Source: Gammaproteobacteria bacterium
Lineage (GTDB): Bacteria; Pseudomonadota; Gammaproteobacteria; 21-64-14
Assembly (NCBI GenBank): GCA_027013145.1
Contig: JALUXX010000004.1
Coordinates: 46,171 to 110,170, forward strand
Length of the DNA: 64,000 nt
Direction of reading: 5' to 3'
Positions 18,682 through 27,733 of this stretch are shown here, in pieces. The translations under genes and the position numbers were made by a program. Positions within the stretch are counted from its first letter, which is position 1. Each line of letters opens with the position of its first letter. The notes under the pieces are model-generated. The model was not told where the DNA came from. It searched no databases and worked only from the letters and a program-made list of their open reading frames with translations.

Positions 18682-20136
18682 CTACAGATACGGCGACAGC
18701 AGGCGGGCCGTGCCGTCGCGCAGGCGCACCGCGAGCGGGCGCTGCGCGAGGGCCTGCGCCGTGACCTCGCGGGCACCGTCGCGCCGCCGGCGTACCTCCC
18801 GTTCCAGCACTTCGGCCAGCTCCTCACCGTAGCACTCGAGATCGAACTCGAAATTCAGGCGCAGGCTGCGCGCGTCCCAGTTGGCCGAGCCGAGCAAGGT
18901 CCAATAGCCGTCGACCACCATCAGCTTCGAGTGATCGAAGGGCGGCGGCGTCAGCCACACCCGGCAGCCGTGTTCGACCAGCAGCGGCAACAGCGCCATC
19001 GACGCCCACCCCACGAACGGCAGGTTGTTGCGCGAGGGCAGCAGGATGTCGACCTCGACGCCGCGCAACGCGGCGACGTTGAGGGCGGTGATGAGCGGCA
19101 GATCCGGGACGAAGTACGGAGTCAGGATGCGCACCGAGCGGCGCGCCGCGGCGAGCGCGCCGAGGATCGTCCAGCGCAGCTTGTCGATGTCCTGATCGGG
19201 CCCCTCGGCGATGCCGCGCGCGAGCACACCCCCGGCGGCGGTGAGCGGCGGGAACCAGTCCTCCCCGCGCAGCTCCTCCCCGGTCGCGAACAGCCAGTCG
19301 TCGGCGAAGACCTCCTGGATCTGGGCGACGACCGGACCATCCACGCGGAAATGCAGATCGCGGACCGGATGGCGCGGCTGTTCGGCGAGCACATGGCCGG
19401 CGCGCAGATTCATGCCCCCGGTAAATCCGATGCGCCCGTCGACGACCAGCAGCTTGCGGTGGTTGCGCAGGTTCATGGAGGTCAGACGCCAGATGGCCAG
19501 CGTCGACAGAAAGCGCGCCGTCGGTACCCCGGCGCGCCGCAGCCGGCGCGTGATCGGCGGCCACGAGTAGCGCGCACCGGCGTCGTCCACGAGCACGCGC
19601 ACCTCGACACCGCGTGCGTGCGCGCGCTCCAAGGCCGCGGCGAAGCGCACACCGACGCGATCCTGATCGAAGATGTAGGTCGCCAGGGTCACCGAGCGTT
19701 CGGCGTTCTCGATGGCATCGAGCATGGCGGGATACGCCTGATCGCCGTCCACCAGCGGCGTGAGGCGGTTGCCGGCCACCAACGGCCGGGTCACGACCCG
19801 GTCGACGTAGCGCGCCAGGGTCGCCAGGTGGCGGCCGGAGTCGCGCAGGATCCGCCCGGCCTCGACGCCCGCGCCGGCCGTGTCCGGGGCGCGGTAGCCG
19901 CGGCGGTCCCCGCGCAGCGACCGCGCCCGGCGCTGGATGCGGTTGATGCCGATGATCAGATAGAGCGCGGGTCCGAGCAGCGGGGCGACCCAGATGAAGC
20001 CCACCCAGAGCACGGCCGCACGCGGGTCGCGCTTGTAGAGGACGGCGTGCGCGGAGGCGAACAGGGCCGCGAGCACCGTGAAGACGGCGACGAGGTACGG
20101 CCAGGGCCGGTGGAGGAACTCGTCGAACAACCCCAT
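18682..20136 (-). CDS. cls: Cardiolipin synthase (phospholipase D family)
   Basis: 484-aa membrane enzyme condensing phosphatidylglycerol molecules into cardiolipin. Two N-terminal hydrophobic helices (PYLVAVFTVLAALFASAHAV and LWVGFIWVAPLLGPALYLII) form the PLDc_N anchor. Two HKD motifs follow: NHRKLLVVDGRIGFTGG and DHSKLMVVDGYWTLLGSANWD, which is the arrangement and length of ClsA-type synthases. The start ATG 20136 gives the usual N-terminus; GGGAGG lies about 12 nt upstream. It is divergent from the antiporter gene at 20310. Confidence 0.93.
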   Translation of the reverse strand: MGLFDEFLHRPWPYLVAVFTVLAALFASAHAVLYKRDPRAAVLWVGFIWVAPLLGPALYLIIGINRIQRRARSLRGDRRGYRAPDTAGAGVEAGRILRDSGRHLATLARYVDRVVTRPLVAGNRLTPLVDGDQAYPAMLDAIENAERSVTLATYIFDQDRVGVRFAAALERAHARGVEVRVLVDDAGARYSWPPITRRLRRAGVPTARFLSTLAIWRLTSMNLRNHRKLLVVDGRIGFTGGMNLRAGHVLAEQPRHPVRDLHFRVDGPVVAQIQEVFADDWLFATGEELRGEDWFPPLTAAGGVLARGIAEGPDQDIDKLRWTILGALAAARRSVRILTPYFVPDLPLITALNVAALRGVEVDILLPSRNNLPFVGWASMALLPLLVEHGCRVWLTPPPFDHSKLMVVDGYWTLLGSANWDARSLRLNFEFDLECYGEELAEVLEREVRRRRDGAREVTAQALAQRPLAVRLRDGTARLLSPYL

Positions 20137-20309
20137 GCGGCTCTCGCGCCTCCCGATCGCACCGCGCCGGCGGCCGCGGTACGATCCGCGGGGCTCGTTC
20201 CCGGGGCCCACTCTACCATACGCGCCGACACGAGGCCGCGCCCGGCCCGCCCCCTGTCGTGGCGCCGCGCGCCGCCGCAAGGCATCATGAGGGCGTCGAC
20301 GCGGGGGCG

Positions 20310-21980
20310 ATGCGGGGGAAGCACGGCGTGCCGGCGCCTTTCGATGATCTTTTCCACCAGGTGGCGGCCCTGCTGCTGCTCGCCGTCGGGCTCGGCGCAC
20401 TCGGCCAGCGTCTGCGCCAGCCGCTGGTGGTCGCCTTCATCGCCGTGGGGGTGCTGGCCGGTCCGGCCGCGCTCGGCTGGGTACAGCACGGCGATCCCAT
20501 CGCCCTGCTGGGTAAACTCGGCGTCTCGCTGCTGCTGTTCGCCGTGGGGCTGCGCCTCGACCTGCACCTGGTACGCAGCCTGGGGCCGGCGGCGCTGGCC
20601 GCGGGACTCGGGCAGGTGCTGCTCACCGGCGCGATCGGGTTCCCGGTCGCGTTGGGGATCGGCCTGGCGCCCCTGTCTGCGCTCTACACCGCGAGCGCAC
20701 TCACCTTCTCGAGCACCATCATCGTCGTCAAGCTGCTCTCCGACCGGCGCGAGATCGACGCCCTGCACGGACGCATGGCCCTCGGCGTGCTCATCGTCCA
20801 GGACCTCGTGGTGATCCTGGTGATGATCCTGCTCTCCTCCTATGCCGCCTCCGGGGCGCACGGCGGCATCGGTACCGCCATGCTGGCGACCGCGGCCAAG
20901 GGCCTCGCCTTTCTCGCGCTGGTGGGGGCGCTCATTCCGCGCGTACTGCCGTTTCTCCTCCACCGGCTGGCCGCCGCACACGAACTCCTGGTGCTGTTTG
21001 CGATCGCCTGGGCGGTAGCCCTCGGGGCGGCCGGCGAATACCTCGGCCTCACCATGGAGGTCGGCGCCTTCCTCGCCGGCGTGTCGCTGGCCTCGACGCA
21101 CTACCGCGCGGCGATCGCCGCGCGGCTGGTAAGCCTGCGCGACTTTCTGCTGCTGTTCTTCTTCATCGAGCTCGGCTCGGGACTGCACCTGGATCGGGTC
21201 GCCGCCCAGATCGGACCGGCGCTGGCGCTTTCGGCCTTCGTGCTCGTAGGCAAGCCGCTGCTGGTTATGGCGGTCATGGGACGTCTGGGCTACCGTAAGC
21301 GCACCGCATTCCTGACCGGCGTCTCGCTCGCGCAGATCAGCGAGTTTTCGCTCATACTCGCGGCGTTGGGCGTGAGCCTCGGGCAGATCGACGCATCCGA
21401 CCGCGCGCTGATCACGCTCACCGGGATCCTCACCATCGGCTCATCGAGCTACCTGATCCTGTACTCGCACCGACTGTATACGTGGCTGGCCCCGGTGCTC
21501 ACGCCCTTCGAGCGCCGTCTCCCGCACCGCGAACAGGCGATCGGCGAGAACGTCGCACCGGCGCCGGCCCCCCAGGTCATCCTCTTCGGGCTCGGCCGCT
21601 ACGGCAACCAGCTCGCCGCGGAGCTGCGCGCACGCGGCCTGCAGGTCTACGGCGTGGACTTCGACCCGCAGACCGTGAGCGCGTGGCGGGCCGAGGGCCT
21701 TCCCGCTTGCTACGGCGACGCCGAGGACCCCGAGTTCGCGGCGGGGTTGCCGCTGGCGCGGGCGCAGTGGGTGGTCAGCAGCATCCCGGATGTCCAGATC
21801 AATCTCAGCATCCTGCACGGCGTGCGCCGGCACGGCTTCGCGGGGCGTATCGCGGCGACCGCACATCACGCGTGGCAGGCGCAGTCGCTGCGCGACGCCG
21901 GTGCGGACCTGGTGCTGCTGCCGTTTCGCGACGCGGCACGCGAGGCCGCCGGGCTGCTCGCGGCCCGCGGCCCGGCCTGA
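20310..21980 (+). CDS. CPA2 cation/proton antiporter with TrkA-N domain (YbaL/KefB-like)
   Basis: 556-aa inner-membrane antiporter. Residues about 12-390 contain some twelve helices with the CPA2 hallmarks: LTFSSTIIVVKLL, the MEVGAFLAGVSLAS helix and FFFIELGSGLHL. The C-terminal RCK/TrkA-N domain (VILFGLGRYGNQLAAEL, then YGVDFDPQTV) binds nucleotide and should gate transport. The organisation matches YbaL/KefB K+/H+ antiporters. The ATG at 20310 is preferred; the frame extends upstream to 20259 without a better site. It probably starts a plus-strand unit that continues with the ArsC-like gene 26 bp downstream. Confidence 0.88.
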   Translation: MRGKHGVPAPFDDLFHQVAALLLLAVGLGALGQRLRQPLVVAFIAVGVLAGPAALGWVQHGDPIALLGKLGVSLLLFAVGLRLDLHLVRSLGPAALAAGLGQVLLTGAIGFPVALGIGLAPLSALYTASALTFSSTIIVVKLLSDRREIDALHGRMALGVLIVQDLVVILVMILLSSYAASGAHGGIGTAMLATAAKGLAFLALVGALIPRVLPFLLHRLAAAHELLVLFAIAWAVALGAAGEYLGLTMEVGAFLAGVSLASTHYRAAIAARLVSLRDFLLLFFFIELGSGLHLDRVAAQIGPALALSAFVLVGKPLLVMAVMGRLGYRKRTAFLTGVSLAQISEFSLILAALGVSLGQIDASDRALITLTGILTIGSSSYLILYSHRLYTWLAPVLTPFERRLPHREQAIGENVAPAPAPQVILFGLGRYGNQLAAELRARGLQVYGVDFDPQTVSAWRAEGLPACYGDAEDPEFAAGLPLARAQWVVSSIPDVQINLSILHGVRRHGFAGRIAATAHHAWQAQSLRDAGADLVLLPFRDAAREAAGLLAARGPA

Positions 21981-22006
21981 ACGGAAGCCGGCAGCGCGGA
22001 GCCTTC

Positions 22007-22417
22007 ATGTATAAACGCCGGGTACGGGTCCTGTTCGTCGCCACGGCCCCGGGCGGGGACGCCTGGACGGCGGCGGCCTACGCGTGGGCCCTCGGGTCCG
22101 ACTGGCTGGAACCGCGCTACGCCGCGGCGGCGACGCCGGACGCGGCGCAGCGCAATACCGGGACGGGCGCGCCCGAAGGCGACGGTCCGCCGCGCCACGT
22201 CCCTTGGAGTGCGGAGACGCTGCGCTGGGCCGATCTGGTCGTGGTGAGCGGAGCGCCGCGGCCGGAGTGGAACACGCAGACGCCGACCCGCCGTTGGGAC
22301 CCGCCCGCGGCTGCCGAACGGAGCCGCTGCGATTTCTTCCGCGAGCGGGTCGTGGGGATGATCGGCGGGCTGCGCCTGATGGCGCGCGGCCGACCGCCGC
22401 GCCGGCGGAGAGGTTGA
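22007..22417 (+). CDS. Degenerate low-molecular-weight phosphatase/ArsC-like protein without the catalytic cysteine
   Basis: 136 aa whose layout follows the LMW tyrosine phosphatase/arsenate reductase fold. A first strand VRVLFVATA is followed by the loop PGGDAWTAAAYAWALG, where active enzymes carry the C-x5-R P-loop. Later segments are WADLVVVSGA (usual DLVxxM strand), WDPPA and a C-terminal helix FFRERVVGMIGGLRLM. The catalytic Cys and Arg are absent, so phosphatase or reductase activity is unlikely. The ATG at 22007 has GGAG 6 nt upstream. It lies between two antiporters and yjbQ on one strand. Family assignment is by eye and tentative. Confidence 0.6.
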   Translation: MYKRRVRVLFVATAPGGDAWTAAAYAWALGSDWLEPRYAAAATPDAAQRNTGTGAPEGDGPPRHVPWSAETLRWADLVVVSGAPRPEWNTQTPTRRWDPPAAAERSRCDFFRERVVGMIGGLRLMARGRPPRRRRG

Positions 22418-22508
22418 GGCGCAGGTCGCGCGCGCGCGCGTGCTATCCTGGGACCGGTGCGGCGTCGCCGGTGTATGCGCACCGCACCCAGACCGCCGGG
22501 AACGCGAA

Positions 22509-22922
22509 ATGGTCGTGCAGCACCTCATCGAGATCCCCACCCGCGGGCGCGGGACCTACGAGATCACCGCCCAGGTCCAGGAGATCGTGGCCCGCTCCGG
22601 CGTCGACACCGGCCTGTGCCACCTGTTCTGCCACCACACCAGCGCCTCGCTCCTGCTGTGCGAGAACGCCGATCCGCAGGTGCGCGCCGACCTGGAGACG
22701 TTCATGCAGCGCCTCGTGCCCGACGGCGATCGCGCCTTCGCGCACGACCAGGAAGGCCCCGACGACATGCCCGCCCACGTGCGGACGCTGCTCAGCGGCG
22801 CGGAGCTGAGCGTGCCCGTGCGCGGCGGCGCCTGCGCGCTCGGGACCTGGCAGGGTGCGTACCTGTGGGAGCACCGCACCGCGCCCCACCGCCGCCGCGT
22901 CACGGTAACCGTACTGGGATGA
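22509..22922 (+). CDS. yjbQ: YjbQ family protein (UPF0047)
   Basis: 137-aa cytoplasmic protein of the YjbQ/UPF0047 family, for which thiamine-phosphate synthase activity has been reported in E. coli; the physiological role is unclear. Conserved segments are visible: HHTSASLLLCENADP, DDMPAHVRTLL and LGTWQGAYLWEHR. The length is typical. The ATG at 22509 is at the family's usual N-terminus (VVQHLIEIPTRG). The gene ends 13 bp before the next antiporter gene, suggesting co-transcription. Confidence 0.9.
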   Translation: MVVQHLIEIPTRGRGTYEITAQVQEIVARSGVDTGLCHLFCHHTSASLLLCENADPQVRADLETFMQRLVPDGDRAFAHDQEGPDDMPAHVRTLLSGAELSVPVRGGACALGTWQGAYLWEHRTAPHRRRVTVTVLG

Positions 22923-22935
22923 GGGAGGCGGCGCC

Positions 22936-24105
22936 GTGACCGGCCACGCCGTGCTGTTCTCCATATTTCTCATCTTCACCGGCGCGGCGCTGCTGGCGAC
23001 GCTCGCGCTCTACGCGCGCCAGTCGCTGCTGGTCGCCTACATCGCCCTCGGGATCCTCATCGGCCCGTGGGGTCTGGCGCTGGTCTCGGAGCCGGACCTG
23101 ATCCGGGACATCGCGCAGGTGGGCATCATCTTCCTGTTGTTCCTGCTCGGTCTCAACCTGCATCCGCAGAAGCTCCTGCATCTGCTGCGCGAGGCGATGC
23201 GGGTCACCGTGCTGAGTTCGGCGCTGTTCGCCGCGGGAGGCTTCGGGATCGGCGCCGCGTTCGGCTACACCGTCACCGAGAGTCTGCTGATCGGCGCCGC
23301 GGCGATGTTCTCGAGCACCATCATCGGCCTCAAGCTGCTGCCCGCAACCGCCCTGCACCACCAGCACGTCGGGGAGGTGATCATCAGCATTCTCCTGCTC
23401 CAGGACCTGCTCGCCATCCTCGTGCTGCTGCTGTTGCGCGGACTGGGGCCGGAGGCGGCCGGCGGCACCGAGCTGCTTCGGCTCGTCGTCGCATTGCCGG
23501 CGCTGGTATTGGGGGCGTTCCTGGTCGAGCGTCACGTCCTCATCCGCCTGGTGCGACGCTTCGACCAGATTCAGGAGTACATCTTTCTGGTCGCGATCGG
23601 CTGGTGCCTCGGGATCGCGGAGCTGGGCACCGCACTCGGCCTGTCACCGGAGGTCGGCGCCTTCGTCGCCGGAGTCGCCCTGGCAAGCAGTCCGATCTCC
23701 CGCTTCATCGCCGAGAGCCTGCGGCCGCTGCGGGATTTTTTCCTCATCATGTTCTTCTTCGCCGTCGGGGCCGGCCTGCAGTTGCCGGCGATGGGCCGGG
23801 TGCTGATCCCCGCCCTCCTGCTGGCGGCCGCCGCGCTGTGGGTGAAGCCGCCGCTGTTCCGCCGGCTGCTGACGCGGGAGGGGGAGCGGCCGGAGCTTGC
23901 GACCGAGATCGGGGTCCGCCTGGGCCAGGTCAGCGAATTCTCGCTGCTGATCGCCTACCTCGGGACGGCTCACGGGGCGCTGCGAGCCGAGGCCTCGACC
24001 CTGATCCAGCTTACGGTCCTGCTGACCTTCGTCGGCTCGTCCTACCGGGTGGGAAGGCGCTACCCCACGCCGATCGCCACCGACGCGCGCCTGCGCCGCG
24101 ACTGA
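22936..24105 (+). CDS. CPA2 family cation/proton antiporter, membrane domain only
   Basis: 389-aa inner-membrane Na+(K+)/H+ exchanger of the KefB branch, starting with GTG. It shows the typical repeats: MFSSTIIGLKLLP, LLLQDLLAILVLLLL, SPEVGAFVAGVALAS and FFLIMFFFAVGAGL. Unlike the antiporter at 20310-21980 it has no TrkA-N/RCK domain; the protein stops shortly after the last helix. It might therefore depend on a separate regulatory subunit, but this is inference. An 8-bp GC hairpin (24114-24133) follows its stop. Confidence 0.87.
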   Translation: MTGHAVLFSIFLIFTGAALLATLALYARQSLLVAYIALGILIGPWGLALVSEPDLIRDIAQVGIIFLLFLLGLNLHPQKLLHLLREAMRVTVLSSALFAAGGFGIGAAFGYTVTESLLIGAAAMFSSTIIGLKLLPATALHHQHVGEVIISILLLQDLLAILVLLLLRGLGPEAAGGTELLRLVVALPALVLGAFLVERHVLIRLVRRFDQIQEYIFLVAIGWCLGIAELGTALGLSPEVGAFVAGVALASSPISRFIAESLRPLRDFFLIMFFFAVGAGLQLPAMGRVLIPALLLAAAALWVKPPLFRRLLTREGERPELATEIGVRLGQVSEFSLLIAYLGTAHGALRAEASTLIQLTVLLTFVGSSYRVGRRYPTPIATDARLRRD

Positions 24106-24209
24106 CCGGCGCGCGGACGCCCTTCGGCGTCCGGGGCGGGCGTGGTATACTGGTCGGACCCGTCGCGGGACGGATGAACCGCCGAGCGCCCATGTGAGGA
24201 CCACACCCG

Positions 24210-24662
24210 ATGGCCAGCAGCGCGCAACACGTCGAACGTCGGGCCCAATCCCACCAGAGCATTCGCGAACTCGTCGCCGCCCGCACCGAAACCCTCTCCC
24301 TCTATCAGCGTCTCGCCTCGATGCGTCCGTTCGGTGCCGCGCATTCGGTGCAACCGGTGCTCGAACGATTCTGCGAGGCCCTCGTCGACTACACCGCGGC
24401 GACACACTTCCAGCTCTATCGGCGGATCGAGGAGAACACCGAGCGCCGCGGCCCCGTGCTTCGGCTCGCGGGCGAGATCTACCCGCGGGTCCTGGAGACG
24501 ACCGGGACGATCGTGGAGTTCAACGACCGCTACGACGGCGCCGGGACCGACCGGGACCTCGACCGCCTGGCGCAAGACCTGTCACGGCTCGGCGAGGCCC
24601 TGGCCGATCGCATCGATCTCGAAGACCGTCTCATCCGCGCCCTGACGCAGTCGCGGCGCTGA
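24210..24662 (+). CDS. rsd: Rsd/AlgQ family anti-sigma-70 factor
   Basis: 150-aa cytoplasmic protein binding region 4 of the housekeeping sigma factor and modulating polymerase partitioning. Segments comparable to E. coli Rsd include LERFCEALVDYTAATHFQLY, IYPRVLETTGTIVEFNDRYD and LSRLGEALADRIDLEDRLI. Its length is close to the family's. A TATACT hexamer at 24146-24151 lies about 60 nt upstream and could be a -10, though its -35 is poor. The gene converges with the PP2C phosphatase gene 18 bp downstream. Confidence 0.85.
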   Translation: MASSAQHVERRAQSHQSIRELVAARTETLSLYQRLASMRPFGAAHSVQPVLERFCEALVDYTAATHFQLYRRIEENTERRGPVLRLAGEIYPRVLETTGTIVEFNDRYDGAGTDRDLDRLAQDLSRLGEALADRIDLEDRLIRALTQSRR

Positions 24663-24680
24663 CGGCGCGCCCCGCGGGGC

Positions 24681-25511
24681 TCAACGCCGCCGGGGGTCGC
24701 AGCGGAAGGCGATGACGGTCAGGTCGTCGGGCTTGGAGGCGAGTCCGTCCTGCGGTTGCCGCATGCGCTCGCGACACGCCCGCGCGAGGCGTCCGACCGC
24801 CTCGCCCAGCGGGCCGACCCGCACCAGCGCGACGATCTCCTCGATGTGCAGGTTGTCGAACACGCCGTCGGTCGCCAGCAGCAGGGTATCGCGCGGCGCC
24901 AGGCGCACAGCGGAGCCGATCTCGATGCGCATGTCGGGACTGCCGATGGTGTTCAGCACCAGGTGGCGTTCCTCGTGGTGCATCGCCTCCTGTTCGTCCA
25001 GGAGGCCCGCCTCGATGGCGTACCCGACCGGCGAGTGAGAGACCGTCTGGAGTTTTAGGCGCCCGCGCTGGCCCGTCACCAGCACCATGGAGTCGCCCAC
25101 GTGGTACGGGCGCGCGGTGCAGCCCTGGATCTCCACCGCCGCCAGCGTCGTCGCCGCCCCCACGCCGAGGGCCGTGACCGCGCGGTTGGCCGCCTCGATT
25201 CCGTTCATCACCGCCTCGCGCAACTCGCCGCCCTCGCGCCGTGCGCGCGCGAGCGCGTTGCGCAACGACTCCACGGCCAGCCGCGAGGCCTCCTCGCCCG
25301 CCGGCATGCCGCCGACCCCGTCCGCCACCACCAGGACACCCGAGTCCGCGGTATAGGGGATGAGCGCGGCGCAATCCTCGTTGGCGGAGTCCTTGTCCGG
25401 GGCGCGCGCGGAGAGCACCGCACCGACGCCGCGGCCGAAGGGGTGCCGGTCGGCGGCCGCCATGTCGCAGTCGAGATACAGTGCGGCCTCGGGTGTCGTC
25501 ACGCCATTCAC
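24681..25511 (-). CDS. PP2C-family Ser/Thr protein phosphatase
   Basis: 276-aa metal-dependent phosphatase. PP2C motifs are in order: NEDCAAL, VLVVADGVGGMPAGEEAS (metal-binding Asp and Gly), YHVGDSMVLV, LLLATDGVFDN and KPDDLTVIAF. It is the second gene of a pair with the protein kinase at 25540-26325, 28 bp apart on the same strand. That suggests a kinase/phosphatase switch acting on common targets. No transmembrane segment is seen, so it should be cytoplasmic. Confidence 0.92.
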   Translation of the reverse strand: MNGVTTPEAALYLDCDMAAADRHPFGRGVGAVLSARAPDKDSANEDCAALIPYTADSGVLVVADGVGGMPAGEEASRLAVESLRNALARARREGGELREAVMNGIEAANRAVTALGVGAATTLAAVEIQGCTARPYHVGDSMVLVTGQRGRLKLQTVSHSPVGYAIEAGLLDEQEAMHHEERHLVLNTIGSPDMRIEIGSAVRLAPRDTLLLATDGVFDNLHIEEIVALVRVGPLGEAVGRLARACRERMRQPQDGLASKPDDLTVIAFRCDPRRR

Positions 25512-25539
25512 GCGCGCCGTACCCCGGGGTCGGCGGTGC

Positions 25540-26325
25540 TCAATCCCACGTCATTGTCTCCAGGTAACCGCGTAATTGCCCCGCGTTGCGGAAGCGCTTG
25601 AGGATGAGCGAGCGCTTGAGTCCGCGGATGATCCCTTTCACCACGGGCGGATGGCCGGCGTAGCAGCGCCGTCCGCCGATCGCGTCGTAGAAGATGCGCA
25701 CCAGATCGCAGACGTCGTCGTGGATGTTCTCCGGCCGCGGCGTACCCCAATGGAACATGTCGAGCAGCTTCAGATCGAAGCCGATGCCGTAGCGGCGAAC
25801 GATGATGTTCTCGCTGTGGAGATCGCCGTGATACTCGCGCAGGTTGTGGATACACTCGACCCCGGCCGCGAGTGCGTGCAGCAGGTGGAGCCCCTCGAAC
25901 ACGCGGAGCCGGTGATTGCGCTGGCGGCGCAGGAACTCGCTGAGCAGTTCCCCCTCGACGTAGTCCGAAACCAGGAAGTTGATGGGAACGCCCCGGTAGG
26001 GGATCGTCTCCTGGGTATGGTACTGGATTACGATCGGGCAGTGGCGCAGCTTGTGCAGCTTCCGTGCGTAGAAGGCGGCGGCACGGTTGTGCGGATTGCG
26101 GCGCGGGAAAAAGAACTTGCCCGCGCGCTCGATGCCGGTGGCGAGCTCGCGCAGGATATAGACCTCGCCCTCCCAGCCGGCGCCGGCGCGCGAGACGACC
26201 TCATACTTGCGCGCCAGTATCCTTCCCGGCCGGAAATCGAAGGCCTCGATCTCGGGAACGGCCCGCCCGCGCCGCGCCTTCACGCGCGTTGCACCCGGCG
26301 GCGCATCATGCGGCCGGACCCGCAC
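25540..26325 (-). CDS. Protein kinase-like protein paired with the PP2C phosphatase
   Basis: About 250-261 aa covering a compact kinase fold. Visible elements are a Gly-rich loop AGAGWEGEVY, the ATP-binding lysine in RAGKFFF, the catalytic loop EYHGDLHSENIIV (HGD instead of HRD) and LLDMFHWG in place of DFG. The C-terminal lobe is short. The HGDLHxxN form is closer to RIO/atypical kinases than to Pkn-type receptors, and there is no membrane helix. The start is uncertain: the frame opens at GTG 26325 and GTG 26283 would also fit. It precedes the phosphatase gene and probably forms an operon with it. Confidence 0.78.
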   Translation of the reverse strand: MRVRPHDAPPGATRVKARRGRAVPEIEAFDFRPGRILARKYEVVSRAGAGWEGEVYILRELATGIERAGKFFFPRRNPHNRAAAFYARKLHKLRHCPIVIQYHTQETIPYRGVPINFLVSDYVEGELLSEFLRRQRNHRLRVFEGLHLLHALAAGVECIHNLREYHGDLHSENIIVRRYGIGFDLKLLDMFHWGTPRPENIHDDVCDLVRIFYDAIGGRRCYAGHPPVVKGIIRGLKRSLILKRFRNAGQLRGYLETMTWD

Positions 26326-26436
26326 GGCCCGAACCGGATCGCCGCGCGTGGCGCCCGGGGCGGGGCGGCCGGGCGCAACCGCGCCGCGACGTCCCGCGCA
26401 AACGCCGCGCGCCGCCGCTCCGGCATATACGCGCCC

Positions 26437-26757
26437 TCAATCCCAACGATCGTCGCGCACCTGGACGACGCCGCCGTGGACGCGCACGGGCAGCGTGGGG
26501 ACCGGCTCGTAGGCCGGCGGGGCGAGCACCTCGCCGGTCTTGACGTTGAACTGCGCCCCGTGACGCGGGCATTCGATGACCTCGCCTTCGAAACGCCCGC
26601 CGGTCAGCTCCCCGCCGTCGTGCGTGCAGACGTCTTCGAGGGCGAAGAACTCGCCGCCCACATTGAAGACCGCGACCAGCACGCCGTCGACGTCGACCTT
26701 GCGGCACTCCCCCTGCGGGAAGTCCGCCACCGCCGCCACATCGACCCAGTCGCTCAT
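26437..26757 (-). CDS. Rieske [2Fe-2S] ferredoxin-like protein
   Basis: 106-aa soluble Rieske protein, likely an electron carrier of the NirD/BphF type. The cluster ligands are in the segments CTHDGGEL and CPRHGAQF (Cys-x-His and Cys-x2-His). The ATG at 26757 gives a full domain with GGGAGA upstream. It follows sufT by 168 bp on the same strand and may be read from the SUF operon; the partner reductase or oxygenase is not in the window. Confidence 0.9.
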   Translation of the reverse strand: MSDWVDVAAVADFPQGECRKVDVDGVLVAVFNVGGEFFALEDVCTHDGGELTGGRFEGEVIECPRHGAQFNVKTGEVLAPPAYEPVPTLPVRVHGGVVQVRDDRWD

Positions 26758-26924
26758 GATCTCTCCCTCGTGCGCGCGCGACGGGCGTCTGCCGCGTACG
26801 ATCGGGTTCCGCTTCCATCGAAGGTGAGTTTACCCGCTCTTCGCGCGGGCGCAACCGAACCGACCCCGGGGGAGATCCGGAGGGGAAACGGGCGGCCGTC
26901 GCCGTGCCGGTCCGAAGGTCGGTC

Positions 26925-27293
26925 TCAGAGCATTCCGAGCTGCAGGCGCGCGGCCTCGGACATGCGTTCCTGCGACCAGGGCGGATCCCACACCAGTTCG
27001 ACCTTGGCCTCGCGCACCCCGGGGACCTCCCGGACCGCGCACTCGACCGTGCACGGGAAGGTCTGCGCGACCGGGCACCCCGGCGCCGTGAGCGTCATCT
27101 CGATGCGGACCTTCCCCGCCGCCGGGTCGGAGTCGATGCGATAGATCAGGCCCAGGTCGTAGATGTTGACGGGGATCTCGGGGTCGTACACGTTGCGCAG
27201 GGCCGCGACGACCTGCTCCTCGAGCAGCCGCTGCTCGAGCGACTTGTCCGGCTCCGCGGCGGCGCCCGCCTCGTTGTGCGCCGTGTCCGTCAT
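26925..27293 (-). CDS. sufT: SufT family iron-sulfur assembly protein (DUF59)
   Basis: 122-aa MIP18/DUF59 protein needed for maturation of some Fe-S proteins. The signature DPEIPVNIYDLGLIY and the TLTAPGCPVA motif with its conserved cysteine are present. The ATG at 27293 overlaps the sufU stop as ATGA, indicating translational coupling and membership of the SUF operon. Confidence 0.9.
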   Translation of the reverse strand: MTDTAHNEAGAAAEPDKSLEQRLLEEQVVAALRNVYDPEIPVNIYDLGLIYRIDSDPAAGKVRIEMTLTAPGCPVAQTFPCTVECAVREVPGVREAKVELVWDPPWSQERMSEAARLQLGML

Positions 27294-27733
27294 TCCGTCG
27301 TGACCGGTTCGCCCTGGTCGTCGAGCGCGGCGTTGAGGGTATGCCAGGCGAGCGTCGCACACTTGACGCGGGTCGGAAACTCGCGCACGCCCGACAACAC
27401 TTCCAGCTTCCCGAGGTCGACCGGTGCGCCGCCCTCGCCGGTGATCAGGTCGTGGAATCCGTGGAACAACCCCTCGGCCTCCTCCACCGTCCGCCCCTTC
27501 AGGGCGTCGGTCATCAGCGACGCGGACGCGGTCGAGATCGCGCACCCCGATCCCTGGAAGCTGGCATCGACGATGCGCCCGTCGTCGACCTTGAGATAGA
27601 GCGTCAGGCGATCGCCGCACAGCGGGTTGAAGCCTTCGGCGGTGCGATTGGCGTCCTCCATGGCGCGGAAGTTCCGCGGGTTGCGGTTATGGTCGAAGAT
27701 GACCTCCTGGTAGAGGTCGCGCAGATCGCTCAT
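27290..27733 (-). CDS. sufU: SufU scaffold/sulfur-transfer protein
   Basis: 147-aa IscU-like protein. SufU accepts sulfur from SufS via a zinc site in many SUF systems and replaces SufE. The ligands are visible in NPLCGDRLTLYL, FQGSGCAISTASASLM and VKCATLAWHTL (three Cys and one Asp). Its ATG overlaps the sufS stop (ATGA). No sufE or iscU gene is present in the window. Confidence 0.93.
   Translation of the reverse strand: MSDLRDLYQEVIFDHNRNPRNFRAMEDANRTAEGFNPLCGDRLTLYLKVDDGRIVDASFQGSGCAISTASASLMTDALKGRTVEEAEGLFHGFHDLITGEGGAPVDLGKLEVLSGVREFPTRVKCATLAWHTLNAALDDQGEPVTTE

Noticed and set aside
24106..24209. Intrinsic terminator after the second antiporter
   Set aside because: An 8-bp CGGACGCC/GGCGTCCG hairpin is present but is followed by GGGCGGGCG, with no T-tract.
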